A DNA stretch of 54,660 nt from DASPGX01 sp035620375. Its GTDB lineage: Bacteria; Patescibacteriota; Minisyncoccia; 2-02-FULL-40-12; GWA2-44-9. Below, piece by piece: positions 8,194 through 13,841 of the stretch (its first letter is position 1; each line of letters opens with the position of its first letter). Both the position numbers and the translations under genes were made by a program. The stretch is from the NCBI GenBank assembly GCA_035620375.1, contig DASPGX010000009.1, positions 1-54,660 on the forward strand, written 5' to 3'. Under the pieces are notes generated by a model. That model was not told where the DNA came from. It searched no databases and was given only the letters and a program-made list of their open reading frames with translations.

Positions 8194-8256
8194 CTCAGTT
8201 GGTAGAGCGCCTCGTTTACACCGAGGATGTCGGGGGTTCGAGTCCCTCACCGCCCA
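8184..8256 (+). tRNA. tRNA-Val(UAC)
   Basis: The 73 nt cloverleaf has acceptor GGGCGGT/ACCGCCC, anticodon stem CCTCG/CGAGG and loop TTTACAC. CCA is not encoded. Its first ten bases are also the last codons of the upstream UPF0213 gene. Confidence 0.93.
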
Positions 8257-8360
8257 CAGCGATTCCTCTGGCGGCTACCGGTATCCCATCCGTGCTCGGG
8301 ACGTGACCCCTGCGCGCGGATGTGACCCTCCGGGCCGCCGACGTGGAACCTTCGCCGAGA
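8257..8360 (+). repeat. tRNA-spacer element family A, copy 1
   Basis: This element of 104 bp begins directly after the tRNA-Val discriminator base and ends 4 nt before the next start codon. It is nearly identical to 9727-9831: one indel and one transition. It contains three spaced copies of a GAYGTGRMCC-like motif (8300, 8319, 8340) and can form stems GGCGGCT/GGCCGCC and ATCCGTGC/GCGCGGAT. Confidence 0.8.
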
Positions 8361-8364
8361 CACC

Positions 8365-9066
8365 ATGGATCTGGAAATCATCTACGAAGACGCGGACCTT
8401 GTCGCCGTGAACAAGCCCCCGGGTCTGACGGTCCATAAAACCTCCGCCGAGGACCCGCAGACCACGCTTGCGGACCTGGCCGTTCGGCAATGGCCGGAAA
8501 TGGCGGGAGTCGGCGAGGACCCGCTCCGCCCCGGCATCGTTCACCGCCTGGACCGGGACACGTCCGGCATCATCCTGCTGGCAAAGACGCAGGAGGCGTT
8601 CGCCTACCTCAAGTCCCTGTTCAAGGAACGGCACATACGGAAGACGTACCTTGCCCTGGTGAACGGCTCACCAAATGAGCCGTTCGGAACCGTAGACTTG
8701 CCGGTCGCCCGCATCGGTGCCAAGACGACGACGCGCACGAAAGGGACCCGCGAACTCGTGGAGCGGTCCGCAGTCACCGACTGGAAAATACGGGCCCGGT
8801 ATGCCGGCTACACCCTGCTGGAATGCATGCCCCGGACGGGCCGGACGCACCAGATTCGCGCGCACCTGAAGTCGCTGGGAACCCCCATCGCGGGCGACCC
8901 TCTGTATTCCGCCGGTAAGCCGGTTCCCGCGGGACTGGACCGTCCGTTCCTGCACGCCTGGAAGCTGGAATTCACGTCACCCCCGGGCACGGCCCTGGCT
9001 CTGGAAGCCGACCTCCCCTCCGCTTTACAAAAGGTCCTGGATGCGCTACAATCTGCCGGCGTTTGA
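8365..9066 (+). CDS. RluA-family rRNA/tRNA pseudouridine synthase
   Basis: The protein has 233 residues. The catalytic motif HRLDRDTSG (about residues 60-68) carries the active-site Asp. RTHQIRAHL and GDPLYS are the other family motifs. There is no S4 domain ahead of the catalytic domain, so it is a short RluA/RluC-like enzyme and the target uridine cannot be assigned. Its start lies 4 nt after a family A element. The coding sequence contains a perfect palindrome (8661-8685) of the same type used as a terminator elsewhere in this window. Confidence 0.9.
   Translation: MDLEIIYEDADLVAVNKPPGLTVHKTSAEDPQTTLADLAVRQWPEMAGVGEDPLRPGIVHRLDRDTSGIILLAKTQEAFAYLKSLFKERHIRKTYLALVNGSPNEPFGTVDLPVARIGAKTTTRTKGTRELVERSAVTDWKIRARYAGYTLLECMPRTGRTHQIRAHLKSLGTPIAGDPLYSAGKPVPAGLDRPFLHAWKLEFTSPPGTALALEADLPSALQKVLDALQSAGV
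8661..8685. repeat. GAACGGCTCA palindrome inside a gene
   Basis: GAACGGCTCA-CCAAA-TGAGCCGTTC. The same stem with other loops occurs at 32162-32192, 46132-46154 and 50145-50190. Here it is within the pseudouridine synthase coding sequence. Confidence 0.7.
9047..9052 (+). promoter_or_regulatory. rplS promoter -10
   Basis: TACAAT inside the last codons of the pseudouridine synthase, about 25 nt before the rplS ATG. It gives a leader of roughly 19 nt without an SD. Confidence 0.5.
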
Positions 9067-9077
9067 TACATAGCCAT

Positions 9078-9488
9078 ATGACCGACACCGTAGCCGCATT
9101 CACGCAGAAACACGCACCCAAGAACCGCTGGCCCGATTTGAGGGTCGGCTGGACCGTGCGCGTGCACCAGAAACTCCCGAAGCAGGAGAAAGGCAAGGCG
9201 AGCGTTTTTGAAGGCATCGTTGTTGCCGCCAAGCACGGCAGCGAGGCCGGCGGGTCCATCACGGTCCGCCGTGCGGCCGGAGGCTACGGCGTGGAGAAGG
9301 TCTACCCCCTGCGCCTGCCGACCATAGAGAAGATTGAAGTGGTCAAACGGGCAAAAGTCCGCCAGGCCAAGCTCTACTACCTGCGCGAAAAGACGGCCCG
9401 CGAAATCCGCCGCAAAACCCGAGCCCAGATGGCCGCGGCACCCGCAGAAGAGACTCCTGAGACTCCGACAGAAACGGCCGCCGAATAG
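9078..9488 (+). CDS. rplS: 50S ribosomal protein L19
   Basis: The protein has 136 residues. VGWTVRVHQK, VFEGIVVAAKHG, GVEKVYPLRLPTIEKIEVVKRAKVRQAKLYYLR are read here as separate family blocks and match L19 closely. L19 sits at the subunit interface of the large subunit. The ATG at 9078 is preferred over an upstream in-frame codon because it begins the conserved region about 19 nt after the promoter. A C-terminal extension rich in Ala, Glu and Thr is added. The stop codon sits in the loop of hairpin CGGCCGCC-GAATA-GGCGGCCG (9475-9495). Confidence 0.95.
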   Translation: MTDTVAAFTQKHAPKNRWPDLRVGWTVRVHQKLPKQEKGKASVFEGIVVAAKHGSEAGGSITVRRAAGGYGVEKVYPLRLPTIEKIEVVKRAKVRQAKLYYLREKTAREIRRKTRAQMAAAPAEETPETPTETAAE

Positions 9489-9495
9489 GCGGCCG
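9475..9495 (+). terminator. Hairpin with the rplS stop codon in its loop
   Basis: CGGCCGCC-GAATA-GGCGGCCG, with the TAG of rplS starting in the loop. There is no T-run, so termination efficiency is uncertain. Confidence 0.5.
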
Positions 9496-9544
9496 TCGGG
9501 TTGAAATGGCCCCCGAAATGGGGTAATATAAGTACTCGTAAGAC

Positions 9545-9628
9545 GCGCGGGTGGCGAAACTGGCAGACGCACTACCTTGAGGTGGTAGCGCCCGCAAGGG
9601 CATGGAGGTTCAAATCCTCTCCCGCGCA
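9545..9628 (+). tRNA. tRNA-Leu(GAG)
   Basis: The 84 nt type II tRNA has acceptor GCGCGGG/CCCGCGC, loop TTGAGGT and a long variable arm CGCCCGCAAGGGCA. CCA is not encoded. Confidence 0.93.
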
Positions 9629-9646
9629 CCGAAGTGGTACAATGAA

Positions 9647-9718
9647 GCGCGCTTAGCTCAGTGGTAGAGCGTCTCGTTGACGTCGAGAAGGTCGTAGGTT
9701 CAATCCCTACAGCGCGCA
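9647..9718 (+). tRNA. tRNA-Val(GAC)
   Basis: The 72 nt cloverleaf has acceptor GCGCGCT/AGCGCGC and loop TTGACGT. The discriminator A is followed by CCA, so this is one of two tRNAs here with a possible encoded CCA. Confidence 0.92.
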
Positions 9719-9726
9719 CCAGGTGA

Positions 9727-9831
9727 CAGCGATTCCTCTGGCGGCTACCGGTATCCCATCCGTGCTCGGGGACGTGACCCCTGCGCGCGGATGCGACCCT
9801 CCGGGCCGCCGACGTGGAACCTTCGCCGAGA
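9727..9831 (+). repeat. tRNA-spacer element family A, copy 2
   Basis: This element of 105 bp is nearly identical to 8257-8360. It fills the space between tRNA-Val(GAC) and tRNA-Phe, ending 1 nt before the tRNA-Phe gene. Confidence 0.8.
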
Positions 9832-9832
9832 A

Positions 9833-9904
9833 GCCGCGGTAGCTCAGTGGTAGAGCGCAGCCCTGAAGAGGCTGGCGTCGGGGGTTCAATTCCCTCCCGC
9901 GGCA
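9833..9904 (+). tRNA. tRNA-Phe(GAA)
   Basis: The 72 nt cloverleaf has acceptor GCCGCGG/CCGCGGC, anticodon stem CAGCC/GGCTG and loop CTGAAGA. CCA is not encoded. Confidence 0.93.
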
Positions 9905-9910
9905 CCCGAA

Positions 9911-9939
9911 GCAAATCCGACCCTGAGGGTCGGATTTGC
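9911..9939 (+). terminator. Terminator after tRNA-Phe
   Basis: Perfect 13-pair stem GCAAATCCGACCC-TGA-GGGTCGGATTTGC. Confidence 0.75.
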
Positions 9940-9960
9940 GTAACTCCATACCCATGGTGC

Positions 9961-10071
9961 GAACCGCCAGGAACTCCCCGCGAGAGGCTTTCGGACCGCG
10001 GCGGCGGGAGAACGAGACGTCCCGCCAGCAGGCGGGAACGTCGTACTCAAGCGGGGAGTTCCTGGCGGTTC
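9961..10071. repeat. Large inverted-repeat element with 21-bp perfect arms
   Basis: Arms 9961-9981 and 10051-10071 are perfect 21-bp inverted repeats (GAACCGCCAGG...). They enclose a second hairpin GACGTCCCGCC-AGCA-GGCGGGAACGTC (10016-10042). The right arm touches the stop codon of the aaRS-like gene on the other strand. Size, position after a tRNA terminator and the CC-AGCA-GG hairpin resemble the 169-bp family elements, though the sequence differs. Confidence 0.7.
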
Positions 10072-10909
10072 ACACCAACCCCCGCTTCTTCATGGCACGT
10101 ATCAGCCGCGTCATGCCGATACCGCCTCCGTACCGCGGGAAGAAATCCAGGGAGAGAAATTCCTCAAGCTCCGCCCGGACACGGTCTTCGCCGAATTTGT
10201 CGTAGAGCAGACGCGCGTATCCCCCGTCGCTGATAGTGGTGAATTCCGTCCTCATCCGCCGGCGGTCTATGCTCCGCTCGGCCGAACCGACGGTCTCCAT
10301 GCCGCAGAGGATGACGTCAATCTTGCGCGCGTATCCTCCGTCGCGCCGCATGTTCCAGAACGGCGACGTATGGTTCGGGAACGATTCCAGGAACACCACG
10401 GGACCGAAGTCTTTCTCCATCCGCGCCTCGTGCTCGGCGGTCAGTTCGGACACGCCGTAGAACCGCGCCGCCTCATCGTACGCGATATGCCGGTACATCT
10501 CCGGGGAACCGAAGCCCAGGTGCTCGCACAGCGCGACCTCGGTGCGGCGCAAATCGTCCATACCGCCGGGAGCCTCAAACTCAAACATCGGAAAGATGAC
10601 TTCGTGTCGGCCCGGTACCGGGCTGGGCTCGTGCCGGTAGCTCGTGCTCATACAAAAAACCCCGGAGCGTCCGGGGTTTTCCAGGAGTTCGCATTCCAGC
10701 CACATCTGTCCCGTCTGGGGCAGTGGCCAGCGCTTGCCCAGATAGTCGTACGCCGCAACGGTCGTCGGGTCCTCGCACGCCGCCAGGATACTGAGCCGGT
10801 CCTGGGTGTGCGCCTCAAGGAATCCTTTCCCCATGAAGAACAGCCGGAGCATGCGGGCTGCCGCGCTGAAGGCCGAGGTGTCTTTTGTCGCCGAGTAGTT
10901 GTTGAGCAT
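10070..10909 (-). CDS. Class II aminoacyl-tRNA synthetase-like protein (AsnRS/asparagine synthetase A-type core)
   Basis: From the ATG at 10909 it has 279 residues. A TTG at 10930 would add seven. The sequence is a bare class II catalytic core: a motif 2 region FCMSTSYRHEP and a C-terminal motif 3 GGGIGMTRLIRAM with the ATP-binding Arg. There is no N-terminal OB-fold anticodon-binding domain, unlike true AsnRS or AspRS, which are about 430 residues or more. Such cores are known as asparagine synthetase-like paralogues in archaea and as other amino-acid ligases. The reaction here is not determined. A terminator-shaped hairpin with a T-run lies in its leader, and another lies inside the gene. 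Confidence 0.8.
   Translation of the reverse strand: MLNNYSATKDTSAFSAAARMLRLFFMGKGFLEAHTQDRLSILAACEDPTTVAAYDYLGKRWPLPQTGQMWLECELLENPGRSGVFCMSTSYRHEPSPVPGRHEVIFPMFEFEAPGGMDDLRRTEVALCEHLGFGSPEMYRHIAYDEAARFYGVSELTAEHEARMEKDFGPVVFLESFPNHTSPFWNMRRDGGYARKIDVILCGMETVGSAERSIDRRRMRTEFTTISDGGYARLLYDKFGEDRVRAELEEFLSLDFFPRYGGGIGMTRLIRAMKKRGLV
10654..10680 (-). terminator. Intrinsic-terminator-like hairpin inside the aaRS-like gene
   Basis: On the coding strand AAAACCCCGGA-CGC-TCCGGGGTTTTTT forms a near-perfect terminator with a T-run while encoding ENPGRSGVFC. It could cause premature termination or a pause. Function is unproven. Confidence 0.5.
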
Positions 10910-10940
10910 GGTGTTTGGTGTTAGATTCAATCCGATTTTT

Positions 10941-11019
10941 AAAAAAAGAGCCCCTTTCGGGGTCTACCCTGGGGCTATGGCGGAGCTTGTCCAGCACTAT
11001 GCACGCTCGGTCCATAGTA
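10941..11019 (-). promoter_or_regulatory. Promoter and attenuator-like leader of the aaRS-like gene
   Basis: On the reverse strand a TACTAT box (11014-11019) is followed by a leader with hairpin CCCC-GAAA-GGGG and a CTCTTTTTTT tail (10941-10962), about 10-30 nt before the start codons. A terminator between promoter and start suggests transcription attenuation. No T-box or leader peptide was identified. Confidence 0.5.
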
Positions 11020-11061
11020 CAGGCGGCAGGGCGTACGGTCAATCCACACACAAGGAGAACC

Positions 11062-11370
11062 ATGGAGGAATCGCGGAGTCGTGAAGAGCTGATCGCCGAG
11101 CTGGCTCAGGCACAGTCGGACCTCGGCGACGCACGGGCGGAGATAACGATGCTGGAATCCGCCATCGACGCCCACTACGAGGCGACGTTCGGCCACAGCG
11201 CCTGCTTCCTGCGCGACGAGACGCTCTGGTCCGTCCGCACCGCAAAGGACGGCAGGGAGCGGAAATGGCGCAGGGATTCGGTCGTTCCGCGCCTGGAATT
11301 CCGGTCGGGATGCCGGAATTACGAAGACAGTCTGTACGGTCCCGAAGAGGGGCCCGGGGCCGCCGGATAG
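11062..11370 (+). CDS. Small hypothetical coiled-coil protein
   Basis: The start MEESRSREELIAELAQAQ follows AAGGAGA at a 3-5 nt spacing. The product has 102 residues. The first half is a predicted coiled coil (ELIAELAQAQSDLGDARAEI), and the second half is basic with no recognised motif. The TAG stop lies in the loop of hairpin GGCCGCC-GGATA-GGCGGCC, followed by TTTC, which acts as the terminator. It is a real-looking gene of unknown function. Confidence 0.6.
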   Translation: MEESRSREELIAELAQAQSDLGDARAEITMLESAIDAHYEATFGHSACFLRDETLWSVRTAKDGRERKWRRDSVVPRLEFRSGCRNYEDSLYGPEEGPGAAG

Positions 11371-11379
11371 GCGGCCTTT
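11358..11379 (+). terminator. Terminator with stop codon in its loop
   Basis: GGCCGCC-GGATA-GGCGGCC then TTTC. The stop TAG (11368-11370) begins in the loop. Confidence 0.6.
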
Positions 11380-11382
11380 CGC

Positions 11383-11757
11383 TTACTCCTTTTTCCCTTC
11401 CACGTACGCCTTATAGTCTCCGCCGGGGATTTTCTCCCAGGAATCCGAAGAGAACATCCGCTCGCCTCCCAGATAGACGATGGCGGCCTTGCCGTCAATC
11501 TGCACCTCCGCCTTGTCGTACAGCTTGCCGGTCACGTCTTCCACCTGGTCCAGGGAGGCGATGATGGAATCATCCACCTCGTACAGCTCCCCTTTGACGG
11601 GCTCGCTGCCTTTGCGGACGGCCGGAATGCTGCCGTTCGTCCAGAGTTCGTACTCCGGGGGCGTCTGAACGGTACCGAGGAATTTCGCGCTCTCCAGATA
11701 GGAGTGGTTCCGCATCCCCTGCATCAGCGTTCCGTATACGAATAGGTATTTGTTCAT
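11383..11757 (-). CDS. Gamma-glutamylcyclotransferase-like (GGCT/AIG2) protein
   Basis: The protein has 124 residues. YLFVYGTLMQGMRNHSYLE is the typical YGTL substrate loop of the family, and SLDQVED carries the acidic residue in the usual catalytic-Glu region. Family members release 5-oxoproline from gamma-glutamyl amines or peptides, but many bacterial copies have unknown substrates. It ends 13 nt from the stop of the convergent small gene. Confidence 0.85.
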   Translation of the reverse strand: MNKYLFVYGTLMQGMRNHSYLESAKFLGTVQTPPEYELWTNGSIPAVRKGSEPVKGELYEVDDSIIASLDQVEDVTGKLYDKAEVQIDGKAAIVYLGGERMFSSDSWEKIPGGDYKAYVEGKKE

Positions 11758-11966
11758 GCGGGCATTTTTTCATATCCACAATCCGATATCAACATTCGGC
11801 CAAAATATTGTGCGCACATCTTTTTCTTTCCATGTTTTGCGACGCATTAGTTGTCCCCACGGCACTGTCCACACGGCAAGATATTGTGCGAAGTGCGTAT
11901 TGTGCGACGGTATTCCCCTCTTGGTATGCCCCGGATTCCGTGGTATGATTCCCCGCGTTCCCTGAA
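11758..11966. other. AT-richer intergenic region with TATTGTGCG repeats
   Basis: No gene is seen. The 10-mer (A/G)TATTGTGCG occurs three times (11805, 11881, 11897). ATATCCACA (about 11772) resembles a DnaA box. The tRNA-Gly promoter (TGGTATGAT, 11941-11949) closes the region. Confidence 0.4.
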
Positions 11967-12037
11967 GCGGGTATCGTATAGTGGTAATACGCCACCTTGC
12001 CATGGTGGAGACGGGGGTTCGATTCCCCCTACCCGCT
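11967..12037 (+). tRNA. tRNA-Gly(GCC)
   Basis: The 71 nt cloverleaf has acceptor GCGGGTA/TACCCGC with discriminator T, and loop TTGCCAT. CCA is not encoded. Confidence 0.94.
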
Positions 12038-12038
12038 C

Positions 12039-12076
12039 AAATGATAAGTCCCCCATTTATTGGGGGCTTATCATTT
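12039..12076 (+). terminator. Terminator after tRNA-Gly
   Basis: Palindrome AAATGATAAGTCCCCCA...TGGGGGCTTATCATTT directly after the tRNA. Confidence 0.8.
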
Positions 12077-12084
12077 GCGTTGGA

Positions 12085-12200
12085 AGTCAGGGGGAAACGA
12101 ACGGCCGGAGCGATGCGGCCGTACAAACGGACGCCGCGAGGCCCGGGGTCGAATGCGCGCGAGGCGACGGCCGAGCGCGACATGAGACCGATTCCCCTAC
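12085..12200 (+). repeat. T-arm-flanked element (family B), tRNA-Gly copy
   Basis: This is the most diverged of four copies. The left end AGGGGGAAACGAAC matches the reverse complement of the tRNA-Gly T-arm at 13 of 14 positions. The core keeps CCGGAGCGATG, a stem-loop GCGGcCGT-ACAA-ACGgaCGCCGC and GAGGCGACGGCCGAG. The right end GATTCCCCTAC (12190) repeats the tRNA T-arm exactly 169 bp downstream of 12021. Confidence 0.7.
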
Positions 12201-12279
12201 ATTGCCCCCCCCTTGGGATTGAGGCAATGAATACCCAAAATGTCCCTTATTTTACGGCGTTTCCCGCCCCTTTTCCGGG

Positions 12280-12308
12280 TTGACTTAGCGGCCTATATTT
12301 GCTATACT
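12280..12308 (+). promoter_or_regulatory. Promoter of the 3D-domain gene
   Basis: TTGACT (12280-12285), a 17 nt spacer, then TATACT (12303-12308) preceded by TTTGC. The expected start site is near 12315. Confidence 0.75.
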
Positions 12309-12312
12309 TGCA

Positions 12313-12405
12313 GTACAACCTGAAGGACATACGGTACTCCGAAAAGTGGCTCTGTAGGCCACTTTTCGCTACCGGGACATCTGTCTTCTGCCCCTCGGGT
12401 TGCAC
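12313..12405 (+). ncRNA. Structured 5' leader (candidate riboswitch) of the 3D-domain gene
   Basis: Starting at the predicted transcription start, GTACAACC (12313-12320) pairs with GGTTGCAC (12398-12405) as a closing stem. CGGTA (12332-12336) pairs with TACCG (12370-12374). GAAAAGTGGC pairs with GCCACTTTTC (12341-12367, loop TCTGTAG). About 60 nt follow before the ATG. Cell-wall protein genes are often under riboswitches such as ydaO (c-di-AMP), but I could not match this fold to a known class. Confidence 0.5.
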
Positions 12406-12468
12406 TATCTCTCTGCGCCGGATTCGGACCCCTCACGGGACCGGAAACGGCACCAGGGAGCGACAACC

Positions 12469-13083
12469 ATGAAGACCCGCCGCAAGGAGGGCCTGACGGT
12501 AGAGACCCTGAAGAAGTCGCTTGCCCTGTTCCTTCTGATTATGATTTCCGCCTCGCACGCGGTCACCCCGACCGCCCACGCCGGTCTTCTGGACTGGCTG
12601 GGTACCCGCGCCAACGGCGCGGAGCCGGCCTACGCGAAGTCTTTCGCGGAGACCGAGCAGATGTATCTCGGCGCCACGACGCTGAGCGGCAACACCGTTG
12701 AGCCGGCCATGTCCGGCCACGCGTATGTCGCCCAGGCGCCCACGGACACCGATTACATCGGGCGGGCGAACCGCACGCTGCGGTATGTGACGGTCTCGGC
12801 GTACAACTCCGAGGTCGCACAGACTGACGACTCTCCGTTCATCATGGCGAACGGTAACCATGTCCACTGGGGCGCGGTTGCCGCGAACGTTATCGACTCC
12901 CGTGGCCGCAACCTTCCGTTCGGCACCCGGGTGAAGATTCCGTCGCTCTTCGGTGACCAGATCTTCGTTGTTGAGGACCGTATGAATAAGCGGTACTCCA
13001 ATAACATCGACGTCTGGATGGAGAGCAAGACCGATGCCCTCAAGCTGGGGCGCCGGTACGTCCAGGTGGAAATCATCTGGTAA
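12469..13083 (+). CDS. Secreted 3D-domain (RlpA-like double-psi barrel) protein
   Basis: The ATG at 12469 follows AGGGAG at 8 nt. The product has 204 residues with a signal peptide: a basic start, then LKKSLALFLLIMISA, with likely cleavage after TAHA. The C-terminal ~95 residues (from LRYVTVSAYN) form a 3D domain: AANVIDSRGRNLPFGTRV and FVVEDRMN supply the conserved Asp residues. Such domains occur in lytic transglycosylase-like and resuscitation-factor cell-wall proteins. It is probably exported to act on peptidoglycan. A long structured leader suggests regulated expression. Confidence 0.85.
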   Translation: MKTRRKEGLTVETLKKSLALFLLIMISASHAVTPTAHAGLLDWLGTRANGAEPAYAKSFAETEQMYLGATTLSGNTVEPAMSGHAYVAQAPTDTDYIGRANRTLRYVTVSAYNSEVAQTDDSPFIMANGNHVHWGAVAANVIDSRGRNLPFGTRVKIPSLFGDQIFVVEDRMNKRYSNNIDVWMESKTDALKLGRRYVQVEIIW

Positions 13084-13102
13084 GCGCATCCCTCTGACTT
13101 CA

Positions 13103-13134
13103 AACCAAAAACGGGCTCACGCCCGTTTTTGGTT
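13103..13134 (+). terminator. Terminator of the 3D-domain gene
   Basis: AACCAAAAACGGGC-TCAC-GCCCGTTTTTGGTT. Confidence 0.9.
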
Positions 13135-13183
13135 GCACGAAGGTCTATTTTCTGGTACAGTATGCCCGCTCCCCCGGAGAAAG

Positions 13184-13255
13184 GCCCCCGTAGCTCAACG
13201 GATAGAGCGGCAGCCTTCGAAGCTGAAGATGGAGGTTCGATTCCTTCCGGGGGCA
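13184..13255 (+). tRNA. tRNA-Arg(UCG)
   Basis: The 72 nt cloverleaf has acceptor GCCCCCG/CGGGGGC and loop CTTCGAA. Promoter TGGTACAGT lies at 13153-13161. CCA is not encoded. Confidence 0.9.
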
Positions 13256-13266
13256 CCGAGAGACGG

Positions 13267-13339
13267 CCGCCCGTAGCTCAGTTGGTAGAGCAGTTGCCTC
13301 TTAAGCAAACGGTCGTAGGTTCGAATCCTACCGGGCGGA
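13267..13339 (+). tRNA. tRNA-Lys(CUU)
   Basis: The 73 nt cloverleaf has acceptor CCGCCCG/CGGGCGG (C1-G72, unusual) and loop CTCTTAA. The D and anticodon arms closely resemble E. coli tRNA-Lys. The discriminator A is followed by CCA. Confidence 0.9.
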
Positions 13340-13342
13340 CCA

Positions 13343-13379
13343 GTAAGACAAAACCGGGTTATCCCCGGTTTTGTCTTAC
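13343..13379. terminator. Terminator of tRNA-Lys overlapping the phosphatase 3' end
   Basis: GTAAGACAAAACCGGG...CCCGGTTTTGTCTTAC. One arm encodes the last residues of the convergent phosphatase gene, whose stop lies in the loop. Confidence 0.85.
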
Positions 13380-13829
13380 CCGCTTTTCCCACTCCGCCAG
13401 GCAATTACGCTGTGCGTCCGTCGGATTGATTTCCGGCCGTTTTGAGCGGACGAACTCCTCAGCCTCCGCCGGACTCATCCCCTTCCTGATGAAGTACGCG
13501 ACGGCCAGGGTCGGACCCCGCCCATGTCCGTTCCTGCAATGTACGTACGCACGGTATCCGTTGGCCTCAGCCTCGCCGATGGCTGCCGTGCCGACGTCCA
13601 GCTGCTCCATGGTCGGCGCATGGTGGTCCACGACAGGAAGCCAGAGGAACGTGGAGAACATCTTGGGAATCGGCGTGTCTTCGTACTCAAGGCTGATATC
13701 CAGCTCGGCACCGATATCCCGGAGCTTTTTTTCGTGTCCTTCGCAGCAGAGGTTCGTTCCGACCGTCAGAAAATCCGTGATAACGGACGACTCCATCACG
13801 ACGTGCTCGTCATGTTCCCTATGCGTCAT
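13359..13829 (-). CDS. Dual-specificity/tyrosine phosphatase-like protein
   Basis: The protein has 156 residues. The catalytic P-loop is VHCRNGHGRGPT, an HC-x5-R motif, followed by a helix LAVAYFI. The general-acid Asp is probably in LPVVDHHAP. The size and layout match compact VH1-like phosphatases. It could act on phosphoproteins or on RNA or lipid phosphates. The final residues (VRQNRG) are encoded by one arm of the tRNA-Lys terminator. Confidence 0.88.
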   Translation of the reverse strand: MTHREHDEHVVMESSVITDFLTVGTNLCCEGHEKKLRDIGAELDISLEYEDTPIPKMFSTFLWLPVVDHHAPTMEQLDVGTAAIGEAEANGYRAYVHCRNGHGRGPTLAVAYFIRKGMSPAEAEEFVRSKRPEINPTDAQRNCLAEWEKRVRQNRG

Positions 13830-13841
13830 AGCCCGATAGTA

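Noticed and set aside
9638..9643. TACAAT as promoter of tRNA-Val(GAC)
   Set aside because: It lies 3 nt before the tRNA, so transcription would begin inside it. Cotranscription with tRNA-Leu is more likely.
12021..12200. Family B elements as pseudo-tRNA genes
   Set aside because: Only T-arm and acceptor-like ends are tRNA-like. No D-arm or anticodon arm can be drawn in either strand.
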